From the NCBI GenBank assembly GCA_029240795.1, contig JARDZP010000020.1, positions 1 through 41,844 on the forward strand: DNA of 41,844 nt, in the 5' to 3' direction. Below are positions 16,104 to 23,087 of this stretch, one piece after another; position 1 is the stretch's first letter; every line of letters starts with the position of its first letter. Below the pieces are notes generated by a model. That model was not told the DNA's origin. It did not search any database and saw only the letters and a list, made by a program, of their open reading frames with translations. This DNA is from Haloplasmataceae bacterium (GTDB lineage Bacteria; Bacillota_I; Bacilli_A; Haloplasmatales; Haloplasmataceae). A program made the position numbers and the translations under genes.

Positions 16104-16943
16104 TTATTCTTTATTTTCTGGATCATCTTTATGAATTTGATTAGACATTAATGCGATATGCATATAGATAATCGTGATAATAGCTAATAAAGTCGAATTT
16201 AAAACTTGCATATTTAATAAGCTAAAGAATAAACCAATTACCACAGGTAACGTATAAGCAAAAACAGAAACTTTGAATACCTCTTTAAATTTATACATTT
16301 TTCTACCAATGAGTAAATAAAACAAAATACTATAAAATAATATTTCCAGTAATAATAAGATAAACATTACAATAATTTTAGTAAAAATTTCATAACCTAT
16401 AAAATCTTTTTTTAATTCATTTATTCCACCAACAACTAAATTAAAATATTCTTCTTCAGGGTTTTGTGCTTTTTTAATAGCTTCTAAATCAAACGATTGC
16501 CAACTCGTTGGTAATTCATCATAACCAATTATTATATAATTCATCTTTTTATCAGAGATTTTAATATTATTCTCTGTTAATCTTATATAAAATTTGTTTT
16601 CATTCGCTTTCATTTTACCTTCGACATCAATTACTACTGTAAACATATCATATATTGACCCTAATTCATGAATTTCACTCGTATTTACACAATATAATTT
16701 ATTATTTTCAACTTTACAACTTGGAACATTATTAATATCAGAAAAATCAATTGAATATATTTCCTCAATCATTGTTTTGTTAGCGTAAGTATATCCTGTA
16801 AATTTAAGAGTTTCAATAATTGGTACAATTGATGTTAACAATGTTAAAATTAATAAATACAATAAAACTTTAAAAAAATGGGTATCTTTATATTTTATTA
16901 ACGTTGATGGGTGAAATAATATTTCACCAATTTTTTCTGTCAT
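16104..16943 (-). CDS. DUF1189-like integral membrane protein
   Basis: A 279-residue membrane protein of unknown function. One helix lies near the N terminus (about 25-45), then an extracellular region of about 140 residues, then three or four C-terminal helices (from about 185). The opening HPSTLIKYKDTHFFKVLLYL before the first helix and the overall layout resemble DUF1189 proteins of Bacillota; this is a by-eye match. A GTG 12 bases upstream is in frame, but AGAGGTGA spaced 8 nt before ATG supports 16943. It is divergent from the ytqA-like gene and close to the leuS promoter, with no terminator seen between. Confidence 0.6.
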   Translation of the reverse strand: MTEKIGEILFHPSTLIKYKDTHFFKVLLYLLILTLLTSIVPIIETLKFTGYTYANKTMIEEIYSIDFSDINNVPSCKVENNKLYCVNTSEIHELGSIYDMFTVVIDVEGKMKANENKFYIRLTENNIKISDKKMNYIIIGYDELPTSWQSFDLEAIKKAQNPEEEYFNLVVGGINELKKDFIGYEIFTKIIVMFILLLLEILFYSILFYLLIGRKMYKFKEVFKVSVFAYTLPVVIGLFFSLLNMQVLNSTLLAIITIIYMHIALMSNQIHKDDPENKE

Positions 16944-17083
16944 AATAATTTTCACCTCTAAATTTTTCCTTAGTATTATTATTGTAACTGTTTTTTACAA
17001 TTTTTTAAATAAAAAACGTAAATTTAAGCAAATTTTTTAAATTTATGTTAAAATTTTAACTATAATAAGAATTAGGTGATTGT

Positions 17084-18022
17084 ATGAATCCATTATTTAA
17101 AGAAAAACGTTACTATAGTTTAAGTAACTATTATAAAGATTTATTTAAAGAAAAAGTGTTCAAAGTCTCATTAAATGCTAATTTCACTTGTCCAAATAAA
17201 ACCGGTAAATCAGGCTTTGGTGGCTGTACTTTTTGTTCACCACTTGGAAGTGGTGACTTTGCAGGCAACAAACAAGATGATTTAATAACTCAATTTGAAA
17301 ATGTTAAAGAAATGATGCTTAAAAAATGGCCACATGCAAAATATATTGGCTATTTTCAAGCGAATACGAATACATATGCTCCAGTAGAAGAATTAAGACA
17401 AAAATATGAACCCATTTTAAATCACAGTGAAGACATCGTTGGACTTTCCATTTCTACAAGACCCGATTGCTTAGAAGATGATGTTGTAGAATATTTAGCT
17501 GAATTAAACAATCGTACAAAGTTGTTTGTAGAACTGGGGTTACAAACTATTCATGAAACTTCTTCTCATTTGATTAACCGTGGTCATGATTTTGAATTAT
17601 TTAAAATAGGCGTAGACAAGCTTAGAAAGAAAAACATTGAAGTCATTGTTCATATTATTAATGGTTTGCCCTATGAAACAGCTGAAATGATGCTTGAAAC
17701 TGCCAAAGCAGTGGCGAAACTAGATGTACAAGGGATTAAACTCCATTTACTACATGTCATTAAAAACACAAAAATGGGAAGAGACTTTTTAAGAAATCCC
17801 TTCCCGCTATTAACGATGGAAGAATATATCGATATTGTGATCAGTCAATTAGAAATATTATCTCCAAATATTGTAATCCATCGGTTAACAGGAGATGCAG
17901 TTAAGGAAGATTTAATTGGACCCCTATGGAGTTTAAAAAAATGGGTCATTTTAAATGCGATTGATCATGAATTAGAAAAACGTAATACCTATCAAGGACG
18001 ACTTTACAAACAAGGTGAATAA
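17084..18022 (+). CDS. mnmL: Radical SAM protein MnmL/YtqA (TIGR01212 family)
   Basis: A 312-residue radical SAM protein of the YtqA type. The opening is MNPLFKEKRYYSLSNYYKDL. The [4Fe-4S] motif, with the wide first gap typical of this family, is FTCPNKTGKSGFGGCTFC: Cys at about 36, 48 and 51. STRPDCLEDDVVEYL, ELGLQTIHETSSHLINRGHD and VHIINGLPYETAEMMLETAK follow. In Bacillus, YtqA (MnmL) has been linked to conversion of cmnm5U to nm5U at the tRNA wobble position, before methylation by MnmM (YtqB). No ytqB gene is adjacent here. AGGTGA precedes the start. It is divergent from the DUF1189-like gene, and an extended -10 (TGTTAAAAT) lies upstream. Confidence 0.85.
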   Translation: MNPLFKEKRYYSLSNYYKDLFKEKVFKVSLNANFTCPNKTGKSGFGGCTFCSPLGSGDFAGNKQDDLITQFENVKEMMLKKWPHAKYIGYFQANTNTYAPVEELRQKYEPILNHSEDIVGLSISTRPDCLEDDVVEYLAELNNRTKLFVELGLQTIHETSSHLINRGHDFELFKIGVDKLRKKNIEVIVHIINGLPYETAEMMLETAKAVAKLDVQGIKLHLLHVIKNTKMGRDFLRNPFPLLTMEEYIDIVISQLEILSPNIVIHRLTGDAVKEDLIGPLWSLKKWVILNAIDHELEKRNTYQGRLYKQGE

Positions 18023-18148
18023 GTTACAAAATCTTTGATGAACTTTTGGCAATGGACATGTATTTTATTTCTAACTGAATTTGTTTGATTATTTCGATTT
18101 AGAGGCATCCTCGTGATTATTAATACTTAGGTCATATGGGTGAAAAAG

Positions 18149-18242
18149 AAGAGATGAATGAGCTTTTATGCACTAATCTCTTCTTAATCAAAAAGAATTT
18201 CAGGTGTTACAGTATCGTTTTCTTAATCAAAAAAAACGATGC
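18149..18242. repeat. Hairpins and a 14-bp direct repeat between mnmL and alr
   Basis: Arms AAGAAGAGAT / ATCTCTTCTT (18149-18185) form a possible mnmL 3' hairpin. ATCGTTTT / AAAACGAT (18214-18240) forms another. TTCTTAATCAAAAA occurs twice, at 18181-18194 and 18220-18233. No gene is seen in 18023-18269. Confidence 0.4.
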
Positions 18243-18269
18243 ACCCCCTTATAATCGTCATCGAAAAAA

Positions 18270-19325
18270 TTAAATAATTACCCTTTTCAAATCTTTAATT
18301 AAACAAGTAACAACTTCATATGGAATTGTCTTTAAATGCGAGGCAATTTCAATTGCATTTATGTGAGGTCCTATTAATTCGACCTCTTTTTTAATATCCT
18401 TTTTTGGAAGTTTAATCATTAAAGCATTCATGCAAATTGAACCTATAATCTCACAGTAATACCCGTCTACAAAAACTTTTCTATTCATATTAGCACGTAG
18501 GATCCCATCACTATAACCAACTGGTACAATGCCAACAATACAATCTTCTTCTGCTTTAAACTGAGCATTATACCCTACTATTTCACCTTTTTTAACTTCT
18601 TTGATTAAATTAATCCGAGAATATAACGCAAGAACTGGTTTTTGAAATTCATCATCACATAATCCATACAATCCTAACCCGATTCGTATATAATTTGTTT
18701 CAGGAATGTCTAAATGATGTATTACGGCGTTTGAACTAGCTATATGAATGTATTCATATTCATAGTCTACTGACTTTAAGATATTGATAAAGTTTTCAAC
18801 TTGTTTTTTACTTAGTTCTTCGTTATTTGGAGTGTGGAAGTGAGAATATATCCCTTTTAAATTCATTTTGGGAATATCTTTGAGATATTCAATAATTTTT
18901 ATATAATCATCAATTCCTTTAATTCCCATTCGATTCATTCCAGTATCAATCTTAAGTTGGATTAATAACTTTTTATCTTCAGGAATGGATCCATAAATTT
19001 GATATAAGTAGTTTAGACTTGATACAGTGATCATTAAATTATAACTTACAGCAAAACTAATAAATTGTGGACTAACTTCATTAAATACTAAAATAGGTAT
19101 ATTAATATTCATATCTCTTAAAAAGATCGCTTCGTCCAAACTAGCTACCGCAAAAGCGTCGCAGTAATTTTTAAGGGTGTTTGCGACTTCATATATTCCA
19201 TGTCCATAGGCGTTACTTTTAATCACACCTATGATTTTTTTATTACTTATTTTTTTAAAGTATATTGTATTTAAAATTAAATTCTCTCTTTTTAAAGTAA
19301 TATAAGTTTCACTAAAACCGTTCAT
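18270..19325 (-). CDS. alr: Alanine racemase
   Basis: A PLP-dependent enzyme that makes D-alanine for peptidoglycan. 351 residues, slightly short for the family. The PLP lysine is in GVIKSNAYGHG near residue 38. KIDTGMNRMGI and YSHFHTPN are in the barrel. The C-terminal domain has VGYNAQFKAEEDCIVGIVPV with the catalytic Tyr of GYNAxF, and GYSDGI. The usual C-M-D triad near the end reads SICMNALMIKL, so Asn replaces Asp at a well-conserved place. GGAGGGG precedes the start. It stands alone downstream of rsmI, separated by a strong terminator. With murE it shows that the host builds a peptidoglycan wall. Confidence 0.9.
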   Translation of the reverse strand: MNGFSETYITLKRENLILNTIYFKKISNKKIIGVIKSNAYGHGIYEVANTLKNYCDAFAVASLDEAIFLRDMNINIPILVFNEVSPQFISFAVSYNLMITVSSLNYLYQIYGSIPEDKKLLIQLKIDTGMNRMGIKGIDDYIKIIEYLKDIPKMNLKGIYSHFHTPNNEELSKKQVENFINILKSVDYEYEYIHIASSNAVIHHLDIPETNYIRIGLGLYGLCDDEFQKPVLALYSRINLIKEVKKGEIVGYNAQFKAEEDCIVGIVPVGYSDGILRANMNRKVFVDGYYCEIIGSICMNALMIKLPKKDIKKEVELIGPHINAIEIASHLKTIPYEVVTCLIKDLKRVII

Positions 19326-19365
19326 TTAATCCCCTCCACACTATTACTAGTCTATGAATTGAAAA

Positions 19366-19403
19366 TAAAAAAATTGCCTAGATTGTTATAAATCTAGGCA
19401 ATT
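19366..19403 (-). terminator. Terminator of rsmI
   Basis: Perfect 13-bp arms AATTGCCTAGATT / AATCTAGGCAATT. The A-run at 19367-19373 gives the U-tract on the minus strand. Confidence 0.88.
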
Positions 19404-19405
19404 CC

Positions 19406-20272
19406 TTATTGTTCTTGTTCTTGTTGATGAAAAGTGTTATAGATATCACGTTTCGCTACTCCACGTTCTATCGCAACTTTCTTTATGGCTTCATTTTTGG
19501 TTAAACCAATTTCCATATAATAATTGACGTGTTCAATAATATCAAGTTCTAATAATTCATTATTAGGTGTTTGTGGATGACTATTTCCTTCCACAATAAT
19601 TACGATTTCACCTTTAATTTCTTCATAATAGGAATTGACATCATTGACTAAACCACGATATACTTCTTCAAATTTTTTAGATACTTCACGAACTATCGCA
19701 CAGTTCCGTTCTCCAAAGATTTCACTCATTAAACCCACAGTTTCTTTAAAACGATGTGGTGATTCATAGAAAATCATCGTATATGGAAAATACTTTAATT
19801 CATCAATTTGGTTTCTTCTAATTTGTTTCTTGTGATCTAGAAAACCAAAGAATGTAAAAGGTTGTGGTAAGATACCCGAAATTATTAACGAAGTGATCGC
19901 CGCATTCGCTCCAGGAATAGGAACAACATCAATATTGTTTTCAATCGCTAAACATACGATTTCATAGCCAGGATCCGATATACATGGTGTTCCGGCATCT
20001 GTTACAAGGGCTACATTAGCGCCCATTTCAATTCTTTCAACAATGCTTATTCCTGCTTCAAATTTATTATGTTCATGATAGCTAATCAACGGTTTTTTTA
20101 TTTCATAATAGTTTAGCAGTTTGATCGTTACTCTGGTATCTTCACATGCAATATAGTCAACAGCTTTTAAAGTTTCAATCGCTCTAAAAGTAATATCACC
20201 TAAATTACCAATGGGAGTGGCAACTAAATATAACTTTCCATTATCTTTTTCAAAACTTTTTTGAATATTCAT
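19406..20272 (-). CDS. rsmI: 16S rRNA (cytidine(1402)-2'-O)-methyltransferase
   Basis: Methylates the ribose of C1402 in the 16S rRNA decoding centre with SAM. 288 residues. Family signatures: KLYLVATPIGNLGDITFRAIETL at the N terminus; DYIACEDTRVTIKLLNYYEI; then LVTDAGTPCISDPGYEIVCL; then VPIPGANAAITSLIISG; FFGFLDHKK; and FYESPHRFKETV. The C-terminal segment NEAIKKVAIERGVAKRDIYN matches the helical tail seen in RsmI. GGCGGTG precedes the ATG. It is divergent from the three-repeat protein gene at 20415. Confidence 0.95.
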   Translation of the reverse strand: MNIQKSFEKDNGKLYLVATPIGNLGDITFRAIETLKAVDYIACEDTRVTIKLLNYYEIKKPLISYHEHNKFEAGISIVERIEMGANVALVTDAGTPCISDPGYEIVCLAIENNIDVVPIPGANAAITSLIISGILPQPFTFFGFLDHKKQIRRNQIDELKYFPYTMIFYESPHRFKETVGLMSEIFGERNCAIVREVSKKFEEVYRGLVNDVNSYYEEIKGEIVIIVEGNSHPQTPNNELLELDIIEHVNYYMEIGLTKNEAIKKVAIERGVAKRDIYNTFHQQEQEQ

Positions 20273-20414
20273 ATTACACCGCCTAAAAGGTTATATTTTA
20301 TTTTATCATTAATTTATAATTAAATACAAATCATATCTTATTTTATATAATATAACAATATTTTTCAAGTTTTTATTCAAAATTGAATATAAATAGTAGT
20401 GGATGTGAAAAAAT

Positions 20415-21233
20415 ATGGAAAAAATTTCTTTTATAATTTTATTATTTATCTTATCGATTTTTATTATTTTATATATATTTATGGAAAAAGAAACAAGTTA
20501 TCATGAATTTAATACAATAAACACATACACGATTTATGTACGAGATGAAGATGAATTTTATCAAGAATTAATCTTTGTTGACAGCATCAATGAATATATC
20601 ATTCAAGACAATCAATATATACTAAAAAATAATTATCGTACAATGAGTCTCAAAGATGCACTATTAAATGAAGTGATCTCTATTAAAGAAGCGATGGAAA
20701 TCATACCTGATATATCAGTAAAGCCTAAAAATCATTATGAAATTGGATCTATAAGCAGTTACACCATCTATCAATCGGAAGATATGAATAACATATGTAA
20801 ACAAACAATGGATTATTTCTATATAGATGATCGTTATGAATATTTCTTTAATTGTAAAATGAGTAAATTTTATTTAATTAGAGGTAATAATCAAGATTAT
20901 ACTTTAACAGAAGCACTTGAAGAAAAACTATTCCATATCGAAGATATAAAAGGGATCATCCCAACAATAAAATACAAAACAATTAGTTATCAAACCATTG
21001 ATATAATTGATAATATTGAAATCGTTGAAACAACTTTTAAGTATGATACCAAAGATCAAATAGAGATCATTTTTCTAATTGATGATAAATTATATTATTT
21101 CCCATCACAACAAAGTAAATTTTATAAAATAAAATATGGAAATAACTATTTAAGATTACAGGAAGCACTTGATAATCACTTAATATCTATTGATGAATTA
21201 AGATTAATCATTCCTGATATTTATGAAAGATAA
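20415..21233 (+). CDS. Membrane-anchored protein with three internal repeats (hypothetical)
   Basis: A 272-residue protein I do not recognise. A single N-terminal membrane helix (residues 4-23) is followed by a hydrophilic region made of three imperfect repeats of about 65-70 residues (about 37-101, 114-185 and 200-270). Each repeat has a beta-like first half (for example YTIYVRDEDEFYQELIFVD) and a helical second half ending in a common pattern: SLKDALLNEVISIKEAMEIIPDI, TLTEALEEKLFHIEDIKGIIPTI, and RLQEALDNHLISIDELRLIIPDI in turn. The fold is probably extracytoplasmic. The ribosome site is weak (GGATGTGA at some distance). No neighbour suggests a function; it is followed by a gene-free region. 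Confidence 0.7.
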   Translation: MEKISFIILLFILSIFIILYIFMEKETSYHEFNTINTYTIYVRDEDEFYQELIFVDSINEYIIQDNQYILKNNYRTMSLKDALLNEVISIKEAMEIIPDISVKPKNHYEIGSISSYTIYQSEDMNNICKQTMDYFYIDDRYEYFFNCKMSKFYLIRGNNQDYTLTEALEEKLFHIEDIKGIIPTIKYKTISYQTIDIIDNIEIVETTFKYDTKDQIEIIFLIDDKLYYFPSQQSKFYKIKYGNNYLRLQEALDNHLISIDELRLIIPDIYER

Positions 21234-21299
21234 AGCCAATAATGCGAGTAAATCTATCTTGCTGATGACTAATTCTTCCATATAATCCCTATAGTTTTT

Positions 21300-21460
21300 C
21301 TACTTCAATTCGATTTTTAAACATTTTTATTTTTATAGGTGAATGAATGCGTTTAGTAAAACCCTAACAATCAATAATCGTTTAATTTTCATATTTCTCA
21401 TATGAGATATTGTTCCCTCAATACTACTGTTGTCAATAAACATTACTGATGATTCACCAA
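21300..21460 (-). pseudogene. Possible transposase C-terminal relic (ISL3-like), very decayed
   Basis: In the gene-free stretch 21234-21604 a minus-strand frame reads FIDNSSIEGTISHMRNMKIK. A shifted frame then reads GFTKRIHSPIKIKMFKNRIE. This loosely follows the ISL3-type transposase ending (YSN-x-x-IEG-x-x-x-x-IK-x-x-KR, then G-Y-x-x-F, then F-x-x-RI). Stops and shifts break it. No terminal inverted repeats were seen. The remaining parts of the stretch show nothing I can name. Confidence 0.3.
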
Positions 21461-21560
21461 TTTCGCCTTAATTGCTAGAAAAACGCTTGTGGTTACTTGC
21501 TGAAAAGCATAATTCAGTAGGCTTTCCTTATTTTGAATTTAGGGGAGTTTTTTGCAAAGC

Positions 21561-21595
21561 TTAATAAAAACCTGTCAACTTTTGTTGACAGGTTT
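21561..21595 (-). terminator. Terminator of the 21605-22138 gene
   Basis: Perfect arms AAACCTGTCAAC / GTTGACAGGTTT with a 4-nt loop. An A-rich flank at 21563-21570 gives the U-tract on the minus strand. Confidence 0.85.
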
Positions 21596-21604
21596 AATAA
21601 AATA

Positions 21605-22138
21605 TTATTTTCTAACGACATGATCTGTATATAAGTTATCGCCTTCAATATCAGTTCTAGCTAGGATTTTACTTAAGTAATAATCTTTGTTAGATATGAA
21701 ATCATTAATTTCTTGGAATAATTCATAAACATTTTCATCAAGTAAATAAGATGAAATTAATAAATCTTCTGTTTCTTTGTCATTAACACGATAATTTAAT
21801 GATAATTCATATCCAGCATCATAATCAAGTGAGATATCATCGATTTCTTCATCATAATATTCTAATGATTCTTCTAATTGTAAATATAAGTTCGTTTCAA
21901 AACTAATGACTTCACGATATAAAACAACACCTTCGTTACTAAATGTGTAATTATCAGTCTTAGTATAAAAAGCAATCATGCTTAGTAAACCTGCAAAAGT
22001 TATATCGTGTGCACTTTTAGTTATTAGATTTTTTTCATTATCATTGATAAAAATATTGGATACATTTTCATTTTCAATAAAACGAATTGAAATATTGTCA
22101 TTTACTTTAATTACATACTCAAAAAAATTTTGTTCCAT
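21605..22138 (-). CDS. Acidic cytoplasmic protein of unknown function
   Basis: 177 residues, no signal peptide or membrane helix. I do not recognise the family. It is acidic, with clusters such as YYDEEIDDISLDYDAGYELS and a C-terminal half predicted helical (ENVYELFQEINDFISNKDYY). GAAGGAGAG lies directly before the ATG at 22138, which is preferred to an ATG 27 bases upstream that lacks a site. It is transcribed alone from the promoter at 22174-22203 and has a strong terminator, so it is a real single-gene unit. No context hints at function. Confidence 0.7.
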   Translation of the reverse strand: MEQNFFEYVIKVNDNISIRFIENENVSNIFINDNEKNLITKSAHDITFAGLLSMIAFYTKTDNYTFSNEGVVLYREVISFETNLYLQLEESLEYYDEEIDDISLDYDAGYELSLNYRVNDKETEDLLISSYLLDENVYELFQEINDFISNKDYYLSKILARTDIEGDNLYTDHVVRK

Positions 22139-22173
22139 TTTCAACTCTCCTTCAAATTTATTCATTAATTATT

Positions 22174-22203
22174 ATTCTAGTTTTTCTTAAGTTTATGTAA
22201 CAA
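22174..22203 (-). promoter_or_regulatory. Probable promoter of the 21605-22138 gene
   Basis: Minus-strand TTGTTA (22198-22203), 18-bp spacer, TAGAAT (22174-22179). Confidence 0.5.
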
Positions 22204-22242
22204 ATAAAAAAAAGCTAAACAAACTTTAATTTGTTTAGCTTT
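22204..22242 (-). terminator. Terminator of thiT
   Basis: Perfect 13-bp arms AAAGCTAAACAAA / TTTGTTTAGCTTT. The A-run at 22206-22213 is the U-tract on the minus strand. Confidence 0.88.
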
Positions 22243-22249
22243 AAGTAAA

Positions 22250-22834
22250 TTATTCTATGTCTATTGTATTTTGACTTATGTTTTCAGTTATAAAAAGTCG
22301 ACTAGCTGCGAAGTAGATAACAACTGCTAACACTCCACTAACTAAAATTGATGGAAGCATATATGGAAAATTATAAAGTATTGAAGCACTCCAATTAGAT
22401 AACCAACAATACACTCCTGAGACTGTAACCGAGATAGTTCGAAGTGTTCCGCCAATTATAACACTAACAATAACAGCAATTAGTCCTATATTTTTATTTT
22501 TACTTTGAACAAACTTGTGACCTAAACCTGCAAGTCCAACTAATCCATATCCTATAGGATAATCAAGTAGATAACCTAGAACAGGATTTAACGGTGCAAT
22601 GTAAGGTGTAGTGATAATTGTTTGTAGAAAGCCTAATAGTAATCCCGAAACGACACCAGGAACTACACCGCGTCTAAGTGCGAGAACAAATATGGGCAAC
22701 ATCGCAATGCTTACCGAACCACCATTTGGAAATAAATTAATTGAATACATATTAGCAACGAAATCAAATACAATTGCTAAAGATGTTACGATTGCGATTT
22801 CTGCAATCAAAAGAACTGTTTTGTGATTTTTCAT
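22250..22834 (-). CDS. thiT: ECF-type thiamine transporter S component ThiT (YuaJ)
   Basis: A 194-residue, six-helix membrane protein that binds thiamine and works with a shared ECF energising module (not encoded here). ThiT features: the N-terminal helix with AEIAIVTSLAIVFDF; FPNGGSVSIAMLPIFVLALR; GVVPGVVSGLLLGFLQ; the loop with NPVLGYLLDYPIGYGLVGLAG; and VSGVYCWLSNWSAS, with aromatic and acidic residues suited to thiamine binding. The chosen ATG at 22834 has AGGAGGAG; the frame is open upstream through the riboswitch terminator but that is not coding. The TPP riboswitch directly upstream strongly supports the thiamine role. Confidence 0.95.
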   Translation of the reverse strand: MKNHKTVLLIAEIAIVTSLAIVFDFVANMYSINLFPNGGSVSIAMLPIFVLALRRGVVPGVVSGLLLGFLQTIITTPYIAPLNPVLGYLLDYPIGYGLVGLAGLGHKFVQSKNKNIGLIAVIVSVIIGGTLRTISVTVSGVYCWLSNWSASILYNFPYMLPSILVSGVLAVVIYFAASRLFITENISQNTIDIE

Positions 22835-22881
22835 GTGAACTCCTCCTATAAAGGAAGCTACTGAAACCCAATTGCTTAAAT

Positions 22882-23009
22882 AAAAAATCCTCTTGATATA
22901 ATCAAGAGGACAAAGCAACTTATGTTATATCCCTACGCTAGCATTACCTAGACAGGTTCAACGGGTCGTTAATTGAATAACCTCTCAGCCTCTAAAGCTC
23001 CCCAAAATT
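22882..23009 (-). promoter_or_regulatory. TPP riboswitch with terminator, controls thiT
   Basis: The minus strand carries the THI-box in order: GGGGAGC, GGCTGAGAGG, GACCCGTTGAACCTG, then TAGGTAATGCTAGCGTAGGGA. The expression platform is the terminator hairpin TCCTCTTGAT / ATCAAGAGGA at 22888-22910, with a U-tract from the A-run at 22882-22887. High thiamine pyrophosphate would stop transcription before thiT. Confidence 0.96.
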
Positions 23010-23045
23010 ATTTAATTTTGTACTTTTGTACTCATGTACATATTT

Positions 23046-23074
23046 ATTATATTAACATTGGATTAATTTGTAAA
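23046..23074 (-). promoter_or_regulatory. Promoter of the TPP-thiT transcript
   Basis: Minus-strand TTTACA (23069-23074), 17-bp spacer, TATAAT (23046-23051). It is placed just after the pcrA stop. Confidence 0.75.
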
Positions 23075-23087
23075 GTAGAATACGTTT

